DNA from: CAYFPX01 sp964501915
GTDB lineage: Bacteria; Myxococcota_A; UBA796; CAJQPC01
NCBI GenBank assembly: GCA_964501915.1
Contig: CAZCVP010000015.1
Location: 1 to 61,054 of the forward strand
Direction of reading: 5' to 3'
DNA: 61,054 nucleotides
Part shown: piece by piece, positions 25,820-32,487 of the stretch
How positions within the stretch are numbered: position 1 is the stretch's first letter
Layout of the letters: the number at the start of each line of letters is the position of its first letter
The notes under the pieces: model-generated
Seen by the model: the letters and a program-made list of their open reading frames with translations, nothing else
Told to the model about the DNA's origin: nothing
Database searches by the model: none
Translations under genes and position numbers: made by a program

Positions 25820-26838
25820 GCCACCCTCCGGAGCCAGCCATCGAGCAGGGGCAGGAAGTGTCGCTGGCCGAAGGACCCGACCACCACGCCGATGTGCCCG
25901 GTCTGCAGCAGGTGGGTCTCCACGTCGTCGGCGCCGACCAGCTCCGCCAGCGGCAGGGCCGAGGCGGGAGGGGTGATGAAGTCCCGCTCGCAGGCCAGCA
26001 CCAGGGTCGGACAGCTCACCTGTCCCAGGTCGACCCGCTCCCCGGCGACCCGCCAGGTGCCGGCCTCCAGCCGGTCCTCCTGGTAGGTGTTCACGATGAA
26101 CTCGCGGGCGAAGGCGCCGGGCAGCGGGACGTTCTCCTCCAGCCAGCGCTCCCGCGCCAGGACCCGTCGCAGGCGGACCGGGTCGCTCGACGCCCGGGCC
26201 ACGGCCACCAGCTTCTGGGGGATGCCCATCGGGTCGAGGAGCTGGAAGCCGGCCCTCATCCAGTCCACGGGCACCAGGCCCCGCGGATCGATCAGGGCGT
26301 CGAGGTCGAAGTGGGCCGGGTCGGTGAAGTCCTTGAAGCGACCGCCCTCCGAGAAGCGCACCGGCGCGCTGAGGGCGATGAGCCCACCGACCCGCCGGGG
26401 CCTCAGGGCCGCGTACATGGCCGCCAGGGTGCCGCCCTGGCAGTAGCCGAGCAGCACGGCCCGGGGCGGGCCGGCGTGGCGGCAGGCCCGGTCCAGCGCC
26501 CGGTGCAGCAGCTCCAAGAGCACGTAGGCCACGTCCTCTTCGGCGTCCTCGGGACCCGGCACGCCCCAGTCCACCAGGTAGGTGGGGTGACCGCGCTCGG
26601 CGAGGCCGCCGACCAGGGAGCGATCCGGCTCCAGGTCGCAGATGCTGGCCCGGTTGATCATCGAGGGCACGACGACCACCGGCAGCCCCGTGGCGTCTCC
26701 CTTGGCGGGGTAGTGGCGCAGGGTGAGCTTGTCCTGGCGGTGCACGACCTCGTGGGGGGTGAGCCCCACGGGCGGACGCGGCAGCGCCGCCAGCAGCGCC
26801 AGGCCGTGCTGGAGCTCGCCCGGGCGCCCGGTCCTCAT
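25816..26838 (-). CDS. phaC: PhaC-type polyhydroxyalkanoate synthase (second copy, intact)
   Basis: 340 residues, the size of class III PhaC subunits (about 355). The lipase-like box is GYCQGG with catalytic Cys133; the Asp is in CERDFITPP and the His in QTGHIGV near the end. DWGVPGPED and the PSMINR oxyanion motif also match the family. Class III synthases need PhaE, and a PhaE-like gene lies two genes upstream. The enzyme polymerises (R)-3-hydroxyacyl-CoA into granules. The start codon overlaps the stop of the frameshifted paralogue (ATGA) and the stop overlaps the CoA-ligase start. It is a divergent paralogue of its neighbour, not a recent duplicate. Confidence 0.9.
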   Translation of the reverse strand: MRTGRPGELQHGLALLAALPRPPVGLTPHEVVHRQDKLTLRHYPAKGDATGLPVVVVPSMINRASICDLEPDRSLVGGLAERGHPTYLVDWGVPGPEDAEEDVAYVLLELLHRALDRACRHAGPPRAVLLGYCQGGTLAAMYAALRPRRVGGLIALSAPVRFSEGGRFKDFTDPAHFDLDALIDPRGLVPVDWMRAGFQLLDPMGIPQKLVAVARASSDPVRLRRVLARERWLEENVPLPGAFAREFIVNTYQEDRLEAGTWRVAGERVDLGQVSCPTLVLACERDFITPPASALPLAELVGADDVETHLLQTGHIGVVVGSFGQRHFLPLLDGWLRRVA

Positions 26839-27837
26839 CGGGTCGCCCACTCCACCAGGGCCTCGGGCAGGGCACGGCCGACGCAGACACCGACGTGTCC
26901 GCCCTGGATCGACACGGTGTCGACGGCTGCTCCCCAGACCCGCGACAGCCCCTCGGCGGCCTCGGCGGGACAGATGTGGTCGCCGGTGGCGGTGAAGACC
27001 GTGGCCGGCGCGGTGCCCTCGGCGAGGTCCACGGGGCGTCCGCCCAGGCTCCAGCCCCCCTCGATCAGGGCGTTGTCGAAGTAGCAGCGGCGCACGTACT
27101 CCCGGTAGGCCTCGCCGGGGAAGTCCACCGCGTCGCGGCTCCAGCGCTCCATGGCGGCCCACAGCTCGCCGAAGCCGGGCTGATCGAGGCGCTCGGCGAG
27201 GCTGCGCCACTTGCTCCACTGCCCCACCGGTCGCAGCCAGGCGAAGCTGGCGCGCAGCAGCGGCGCCGGGAAGTTGCCGAAGCCGTCGATGGCGGCGTCC
27301 AGCGGGAAGGTCTCGGGCTTCGCCCACCGGGCCAGGCGACCCGAGGCGTGGAAGTCGATCGGGGCACAGAGCAGGGCGAGGCGCTCGGCGCTCCCCGGGT
27401 GCAGCGCCAGGTGCATGGCGAGGAAGGTGCCGCCGACGCAGTAGCCGAGGGCGCTGAGCGGGGCGCCCGCGTGGCGGCGGGCGCGGTGCAGGGCCCCGCC
27501 GCGCCCGGCGTCGACGCGCCGGGCCCCCGGCCGGCCGGCGTCCGCCGGCCCCGGCCGCCTCGGGCCCGGGACGGCCCCAGTCCAGCAGGTAGACCGGCAC
27601 CCCCGCCGCGACCAGCGCTCCGACCACGGAGCGCTCGGGCAGCAGGTCGAAGACGGTCCAGGTGTTGATCAGGGGCATCGACACGAAGACCGGCGGGGCC
27701 AGCGCCTGCTCCACCGGGAAGTGGAGCAGGCGGGCGCTGCCCTGCCGGTGCAGGACCGCGTGGGGGGTCTGGCCGGAGCGGACCCGCGACACCGGATCGG
27801 TGGCCAGGTACCGCCCGACTCGGAGAGCGGCCTGCAT
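26835..27837 (-). pseudogene. phaC: PhaC-type polyester synthase (first copy), frameshifted
   Basis: Two frames together make a PhaC. From ATG 27837: MQAALRVGRYLATDPVSRV, VSMPLINTWTVFDLLPERS and VYLLDWGRPGPE. After about 27480, in the next frame: ALGYCVGGTFLAMHLALH (catalytic Cys codon at 27438-27440), TGDHICP and IQGGHVGV. The span is 1003 bases, one more than a whole number of codons. Between DWG and GYC the sequence (27490-27570) is nearly all G and C, strongly self-complementary, codes for Ala/Gly/Arg only, and is about 13 bases longer than in the downstream paralogue. Everything else is well conserved, so this is either an assembly error in a hairpin or a very recent lesion. Confidence 0.75.
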
Positions 27838-28280
27838 CAGGCTCCCTGCTCCTCGGAGGACCCATCGACCAACCGGGCCTCGAGGGCGGCCAGCCGCTCC
27901 CGCAGCTCCAGGCGAGCCTCGGCGGCCTCGATGCGGGCCTTGACCGCCTCCTCCTCGGCCGCGGAGATGCGCTGGGCGAAGTCGTCCTTCAGCTCCAGCA
28001 GCAGGTCCTCGACCTTGAGCAGGCGGTCCTCGAGCAGCGAGGCGATCCGGGCCACCCGGGTGAGGTCCTTGCGGGTGGGCAGGTGCATGCGCTCCAGCGA
28101 ATCGTCGACGGCCTTCTCGTAGGCGCCCCGCGCCCTGGCCCCCGACTCCAGGGACTGGCCCATCGCCGAGAGGAAGGCGGGGGACTCCAGCACCTGGTCC
28201 CACCAGCCCGAGAGAGCCGTCTCCCACTGGCGCTGGAAGGTGCCGGCGAGGTCCGAGAAGTCCGCGGTCCGATCCGCCAT
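27837..28280 (-). CDS. phaE: PhaE-like subunit of class III polyhydroxyalkanoate synthase
   Basis: 147 residues, shorter than typical PhaE (300 or more) but with the diagnostic C-terminal helix pattern LPTRKDLTRVARIASLLEDRLLKVE (the LPTRxDV..L..L..LE pattern of PHA synthase III subunit E), followed by a long Glu/Ala/Arg coiled coil to the end. The N-terminus (FQRQWETALSGWWDQVLESP) is like the start of PhaE/phasin helices. It should bind and activate PhaC at the granule surface. Its stop overlaps the first PhaC ATG (TGATG), and it starts three bases after the phasin-like gene. PhaE is assigned on motif and context; a phasin is the alternative. Confidence 0.8.
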   Translation of the reverse strand: MADRTADFSDLAGTFQRQWETALSGWWDQVLESPAFLSAMGQSLESGARARGAYEKAVDDSLERMHLPTRKDLTRVARIASLLEDRLLKVEDLLLELKDDFAQRISAAEEEAVKARIEAAEARLELRERLAALEARLVDGSSEEQGA

Positions 28281-28283
28281 CGC

Positions 28284-28511
28284 TCAGCCCGCCTTCGGGG
28301 CCCAGGCGTCCAGGGCCGCCTGTTGGGTGTCGCGCACGATCTTCGTCGCGGTCTCCACGGCCTTCATGCCCTGGCGCAGGCTGAGCTCGGCCTGGGTGGA
28401 GGCGAAGCGGGCCTGGTCGAGCTGCCACTTCACGGCCTTGTCCTGGGCCTCCAGGACGGTGTGGGCGGCCTCGCGCAGGGCCGGGGGAACTTCGATGGAC
28501 TGGGTCGACAT
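28284..28511 (-). CDS. Small phasin-like protein, first gene of the polyester operon
   Basis: 75 residues, almost entirely helical and amphipathic (LREAAHTVLEAQDKAVKWQ, ELSLRQGMKAVETATKIV). No signal peptide or Cys. Composition and position at the head of phaE-phaC genes fit a short phasin coating polyester granules. ATG 28511 follows GGAGGAG closely, the strongest ribosome-binding site of the operon, suggesting high expression as expected for a structural coat protein. The longer frame upstream of 28511 crosses the promoter and operator and is not coding. No direct family motif was recognised, so the name rests on context and helicity. Confidence 0.65.
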   Translation of the reverse strand: MSTQSIEVPPALREAAHTVLEAQDKAVKWQLDQARFASTQAELSLRQGMKAVETATKIVRDTQQAALDAWAPKAG

Positions 28512-28563
28512 GGACTCCTCCAGGGTGAGGACGTTCGTGGGAGGAATTCCCACCGTCGACGGA

Positions 28564-28592
28564 AGACTATGTACCGTGTTGCAGTGCGTCAA
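28564..28592 (-). promoter_or_regulatory. Probable sigma-70-type promoter of the polyester operon
   Basis: On the minus strand: TTGACG (28592-28587), a 17-base spacer, TAGTCT (28569-28564). This gives a start near 28557 and a leader of about 46 bases to the phasin ATG. The stretch is one of the few AT-rich spots in the window. Confidence 0.55.
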
Positions 28593-28615
28593 GCAATTTC
28601 TTTTGCACTGCAACA
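28577..28615. promoter_or_regulatory. Perfect 11-bp inverted repeat, probable PhaR operator
   Basis: Arms TGTTGCAGTGC (28577-28587) and GCACTGCAACA (28605-28615) are separated by 17 AT-rich bases. The repeat lies between the divergent phaR and phasin genes, and one arm sits inside the -35/-10 spacer of the operon promoter. PhaR repressors of other bacteria bind TGC/GCA-rich sites ahead of phasin and phaR genes, so this is the expected operator. The identification is by inference. Confidence 0.65.
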
Positions 28616-28641
28616 TCGCGCCCCGGGCTACTGTCTGCGGG

Positions 28642-29127
28642 ATGCGCATCATCAAGAAGTACGGCAACCGGAGGCTCTACGACACGGAGGCCTCCACCTA
28701 CATCAACCTCCGGGAGCTGGCCGAGCTGATCCGGCAGGGGGAGGACGTCCAGGTGGTCGCCGTCCAGGGAGGCGCCGACCTCACCCGCGCCGTGCTCCTC
28801 CAGGTGCTCTTGGAGGTCCAGGGGGCGGCGGAGATCCTGCCCCCGGGCTTGCTGCATCGCATCATCCGCATGTCGAGCGGGGGGCCCCTGGAGGGCCTCG
28901 TGCGCCAGCAGCTCGGCGCCGGCCTGGAGCTGCTGGACGCCCAGCTCTCCCAGTTCGAGCACCAGTTCGGCTGGGCGCGTCCCGGGCGGGCGGCGCCCCC
29001 GCCCCCCGAGCCGGAGACGACGCCGAAGCCGGACCCGGAGCCGGACCCCGGACCCGAGGACCCGGAGCTGGACGCGCTGCGTGCCCGCCTCCAGGCCCTC
29101 GAGGCCCGCCTCGCCGGAGACGACTAG
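28642..29127 (+). CDS. phaR: PhaR-type regulator of polyhydroxyalkanoate accumulation
   Basis: 161 residues. The N-terminal 60 match the PHA accumulation regulator DNA-binding domain closely: IKKYGNRRLYDTEASTYI and LRELAELIRQG are the signature. The middle contains the PHB-binding region (TRAVLLQVLLE), then a Pro/Glu-rich linker and a short coiled coil at the end. PhaR represses phasin genes and is released when it binds nascent granules. It is transcribed away from the phasin-phaE-phaC operon across the 130-bp region holding the inverted repeat, which gives a direct route to both operon control and autoregulation. ATG 28642 is the only sensible start; a TACTGT element only eight bases upstream hints at a leaderless message. 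Confidence 0.92.
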   Translation: MRIIKKYGNRRLYDTEASTYINLRELAELIRQGEDVQVVAVQGGADLTRAVLLQVLLEVQGAAEILPPGLLHRIIRMSSGGPLEGLVRQQLGAGLELLDAQLSQFEHQFGWARPGRAAPPPPEPETTPKPDPEPDPGPEDPELDALRARLQALEARLAGDD

Positions 29128-29130
29128 GCG

Positions 29131-29982
29131 ATGACCCTGTGGGCCATCAGCGATCTCCACCTGTCCTACGAAGCCAACCGGGAGGCCCTGACGGAGCTGG
29201 AGCCGCGTCTGGGGGATCACCTGATCCTCGGCGGCGACCTCTGCGAGTCCCCCCGGGACCTGGCCTGGTGCCTCAGCGTGCTGAGCGACCGCTTCGAGCG
29301 CCTGTACTGGGTGCCCGGCAACCACGAGCTCTGGAGCCTCGCCGACCAGGGCCCCCGGGGCGTGGCGAAGTACGAGGTGCTGGTCGAGGTCTGCCGTCAG
29401 CTCGGCGTGCTCACCCCCGAGGACCCCTGGGCGAGCTGGCCCGGCGACGACACCGTCATCGCCCTGCTCTTCCTGCTCTACGACTACAGCTTCGCCCCCG
29501 AGGGCCTCGACCCGGCCGGGGCGGTGGCCTGGGCCCGAGCGGACGGCATCGTCTGCCGCGACGAGCGCCTGCTCCACCCCGACCCCTACCCCAGCCGCGA
29601 GGCCTGGTGCGCGGCCCGCCTCGCGGCCACACGAGCGCGCCTCGCGGCTCTGCCCCCCGGGACCCGCACGGTCCTGGTGAACCACTTCCCGCTGCGTCGC
29701 GACCTCGTCCGCCTGCGCCGCATCCCCCGCTTCTCGCCGTGGTGCGGCACGCGGCAGACCGAGGACTGGCACCTGCGCTACGGGGCGCGGGTCGTGGTGA
29801 GCGGCCACCTCCACATGCGGGCCACGGACTGGCGAGACGGCGTGCGCTTCGAGGAGGTCGCCCTCGGCTACCCGGCCCACTGGCGGCGTCGCCGGGGTGT
29901 CGGGGCCTACCTGCGGCAGGTCCTGCCCGAGCCTGGTCTTCGGCCGCCGAGCGGCCACGGCGGGCCCGTCTGGCACCGCTGA
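29131..29982 (+). CDS. Calcineurin-like metallophosphoesterase
   Basis: 283 residues starting three bases after the phaR stop, so very likely cotranscribed. The motifs are complete and in order: AISDLHLSY (D-x-H), LGGDLCES (GD), VPGNHELW (GNH[E/D]), VNHFPLR (H), VSGHLHMR (GHxH). No signal peptide or membrane segment, so cytoplasmic. The insert between GNHE and NHFPL (about 85-190) is larger than in minimal enzymes. Substrate unknown. The pairing with phaR is not a standard one and may be incidental. Confidence 0.9.
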   Translation: MTLWAISDLHLSYEANREALTELEPRLGDHLILGGDLCESPRDLAWCLSVLSDRFERLYWVPGNHELWSLADQGPRGVAKYEVLVEVCRQLGVLTPEDPWASWPGDDTVIALLFLLYDYSFAPEGLDPAGAVAWARADGIVCRDERLLHPDPYPSREAWCAARLAATRARLAALPPGTRTVLVNHFPLRRDLVRLRRIPRFSPWCGTRQTEDWHLRYGARVVVSGHLHMRATDWRDGVRFEEVALGYPAHWRRRRGVGAYLRQVLPEPGLRPPSGHGGPVWHR

Positions 29983-29988
29983 GGTCGG

Positions 29989-30609
29989 TCACCCCTCCGT
30001 GGGGGCGAGGAAGTGGAAGCCGTCGGTCCCCAGGTGGGTCGACAGGTGGGCCACGATCGCCTCGGCGTCGTCGTTGGGACCGGCGACGAAGAACGGCAGG
30101 CCGTCGCGTCCCAGCGGCACGGGCAGGTGGCAGCTCTCCGGCGACAGGCCCGCGAGCAGCCGCGCGGCCTCCCGGTAGCCGGGGTGGGGAGGGATGCCCA
30201 GGGACTCGGCGTAGGCCACGCCGGCGAAGACCACCTTGGCCGCCAGCCCGGCCTCGCAGGGGTGCCCAGGAGCGACCCGGAAGACCCCGCGGCGGAGGTT
30301 GCGGTGCTCTCGCGCCGTCTGTGACCGGGCCACCAGCACGTCCTTGACGCCCAGGCAGTCCAGGTCCACCAGGAACGCCGCCGTGGCCCACCGCCCGCGA
30401 CTGGACCGCGCCACCAAGACCTGCACCAGGCCCCGGGTCTCCGAGTCCCAGCCCTCGGAGATCCAGCACTCCGCCACCGGCCAGGCGACGACGTCGACGA
30501 GCGGGGTCCCCTGGGCGATCCGGGTGGCCTTCACCGTCGCGGCCCGCTTCTCCCGCTTGCGCCTCTTCGCAGCCTGCCGCCGCTTGTCCTGGCCCCTCTT
30601 TCCGCCCAT
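29989..30609 (-). CDS. Conserved-looking basic N-terminus protein of unknown function
   Basis: 206 residues. The first 30 residues are densely basic (GGKRGQDKRRQAAKRRKREK), then a soluble alpha/beta region with VARSSRGRWATAAFLVDLDC and LGVKDVLVAR. A plain reading is a nucleic-acid-binding tail on a small folded domain. I do not recognise the family, although VDLDCLGVKD has the look of a conserved motif. No signal peptide. The ATG at 30609 is chosen because the frame upstream lies antisense to the well-supported HEAT-type gene. It is convergent with the phosphoesterase and divergent from the gene at 30709. Confidence 0.6.
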   Translation of the reverse strand: MGGKRGQDKRRQAAKRRKREKRAATVKATRIAQGTPLVDVVAWPVAECWISEGWDSETRGLVQVLVARSSRGRWATAAFLVDLDCLGVKDVLVARSQTAREHRNLRRGVFRVAPGHPCEAGLAAKVVFAGVAYAESLGIPPHPGYREAARLLAGLSPESCHLPVPLGRDGLPFFVAGPNDDAEAIVAHLSTHLGTDGFHFLAPTEG

Positions 30610-30638
30610 GCGCACTCCAGACCGGCCTCGGACGGGCT

Positions 30639-30668
30639 TTGACCCTGTCACCGACGCCGCGCTACGAT
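30639..30668 (+). promoter_or_regulatory. Probable promoter of the HEAT/HD gene pair
   Basis: TTGACC (30639-30644), 18-base spacer, TACGAT (30663-30668), giving a start near 30675 and a leader of about 34 bases before ATG 30709. Confidence 0.5.
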
Positions 30669-30708
30669 CGTACCCTCCTTCCGGCACGAGAGGGCTTTTC
30701 CGGCACCG

Positions 30709-32487
30709 ATGGAGCCGACCGACCATCCGGCCCCCGACTCCCCCGTCCCCGCCACGCTGGACGGCCAGGAGACGGCCCTCGGCTCCGACGACCGCACGCG
30801 GGCGGCCAACGAGGTCCTGCGAGCGCTGGGCCGGGCCGCGCGCTCCTTCCTGCTCTACGACCCGGGCAACGACGCGATCCGCGTCTTCCTGGAGGAGGTC
30901 AAGCAGGGCTTCGACGCCTTCGCCGAGCAGCACGGAGACCTGATCCTCGCCGTGCGGCCCTTCGAGATGGTGCTCGCGCCCGAGCGGGAGGTGGTCTACC
31001 TCGACCGGGATCGGGAGCGCTCGCTCGCCTTCCGGCTCTTCCGCGACGGGGTGCGCACCCTGGTCGTCCGCACCGGGGTGGAGTGGGCCGAGATCCTCCA
31101 GCTCCTGGAGATCCTCTCGATCCGCTACACCGGCATCACCCACAACGAGGACGACATCGTCACCCTGCTCTGGAAGGCCAACTTCCAGGCCGTCGAGGTC
31201 GAGGCCGTGGAGGGCTTCGTGCCCGAGGACGAGGCCGAAGACGACGTCCTCGGCCTGGAGATGGCCCACGAGCGCCTGAGCGGGCACGCCGAGGTCCGGG
31301 TCCCGCCCAACTTCGACCTGCCCCATCCCCAGCTCAACAAGGAGAAGCGACCCCGCTACCGCCCGGTCGGTCCGAGCACCCTGGAGCGGCTGTTGGCCGA
31401 GGAGACCTCCCAGCGACTCCCCGAGGAGTGCCTGGCGATCGTCGAGGAGCTGCTGGAGCTGGTGCAGGACCCCACGGATCTCATGGAGCTGAGGGAGGCG
31501 ATGCCCCTGCTCTACGAGATCCGCGACTTCCTGCTCTCGGAGGGCCAGCTCGACAACCTGCTGCTGATGCTCGACAAGCTCCACGTCGTGATCCGCACGA
31601 TGTCCAACGACCCCCAGGTGCAGGCCCTGGTCGACTCCTTCGCCGACCGCCACGCCCTGGCCCGCCTGGTGCACTCGGTCCCGCCGACCGCCGACGAGGT
31701 GCCCGACGCCTTCCTCGACCTGCTCGACCGGCTGCCCGGCGACCACCTCGCCACCCTCGTCGACCTGCTCGAGCACGAGCGTGCCGCACGCTCCCGCCGC
31801 GTGATCCGTCAGCTCATCTCCCGCGAGCTGCCCCACCGCGCCACCTACGTCATCCAGCGTCTCCAGAACAGCTACGGCGGCGTGGCGGCGGACCTGTTAC
31901 GCGCGGTCACGACCGGGAGCCCCGACGACGCCCAGAAGCTGGCGCTGGACTTCGCCGACTCCAACGACATGGACATCCTCTTCGAGTGCTGCCACGTGGT
32001 GGAGCTCACCGGCTACAACGCCACCACCCGCGCCGTCGCCTTCAAGCTGCTGCACAGCCACGAGGAGATGGTGCGCATCCGCACCATCGAGGGCATCGGC
32101 GCCCAGGGCGACCGCCGCATGTTCGCCGCCCTGGCCCGACACGCCAAGGAGCGCTCCGGCGGACGGCTGAGCACCGACGAGGCGCGGGTGATCGGCCAGG
32201 TCATGGCGGAGCTCGACAGCGACCAGGCCATGGCGGCGTTCTTGGACTGGACCTATGCCAAGGGCTTCCTCAGCCGCGTGCGCGGCGTCGACCGGGCGCT
32301 GAGCTGGGCGGCGATCACCGGGCTCCAGCACATCGACCAGGACCAGGCCGACGGCCTGCTCCGCTCCATCGCCAGCGCCAACAAGGAGGACGAGGAGGTC
32401 TACGAGTACGCTGTCCAGGCGCGGGTCCGCCGCCGCCAGCGCGTCCAGCGGGCCCTGGACCGCGACTACGGAGACGAGCCGATCTGA
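30709..32487 (+). CDS. Helical-repeat (HEAT-like) protein with shared N-terminal domain
   Basis: 592 residues, soluble. An N-terminal domain of about 130 residues (ALGRAARSFLLYDPGND ... RLFRDGVRTLVVRTGVEWAE) is followed by an acidic linker and a long run of alpha-helical repeats (for example LLRAVTTGSPDDAQKLALDF, TRAVAFKLLHSHEEMVRI) resembling HEAT repeats to about residue 560. No catalytic site is visible. The next gene starts within its stop codon (TGATG) and carries a recognisably related N-terminal domain, so the two products probably interact. The role is likely scaffolding or signalling; the exact function is unknown. Confidence 0.8.
   Translation: MEPTDHPAPDSPVPATLDGQETALGSDDRTRAANEVLRALGRAARSFLLYDPGNDAIRVFLEEVKQGFDAFAEQHGDLILAVRPFEMVLAPEREVVYLDRDRERSLAFRLFRDGVRTLVVRTGVEWAEILQLLEILSIRYTGITHNEDDIVTLLWKANFQAVEVEAVEGFVPEDEAEDDVLGLEMAHERLSGHAEVRVPPNFDLPHPQLNKEKRPRYRPVGPSTLERLLAEETSQRLPEECLAIVEELLELVQDPTDLMELREAMPLLYEIRDFLLSEGQLDNLLLMLDKLHVVIRTMSNDPQVQALVDSFADRHALARLVHSVPPTADEVPDAFLDLLDRLPGDHLATLVDLLEHERAARSRRVIRQLISRELPHRATYVIQRLQNSYGGVAADLLRAVTTGSPDDAQKLALDFADSNDMDILFECCHVVELTGYNATTRAVAFKLLHSHEEMVRIRTIEGIGAQGDRRMFAALARHAKERSGGRLSTDEARVIGQVMAELDSDQAMAAFLDWTYAKGFLSRVRGVDRALSWAAITGLQHIDQDQADGLLRSIASANKEDEEVYEYAVQARVRRRQRVQRALDRDYGDEPI

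Noticed and set aside
30610..31836. Minus-strand extension of the basic unknown protein
   Set aside because: Antisense to the HEAT-like gene and rich in His/Gln/Leu shadow sequence; the ATG at 30609 starts a compositionally different protein.
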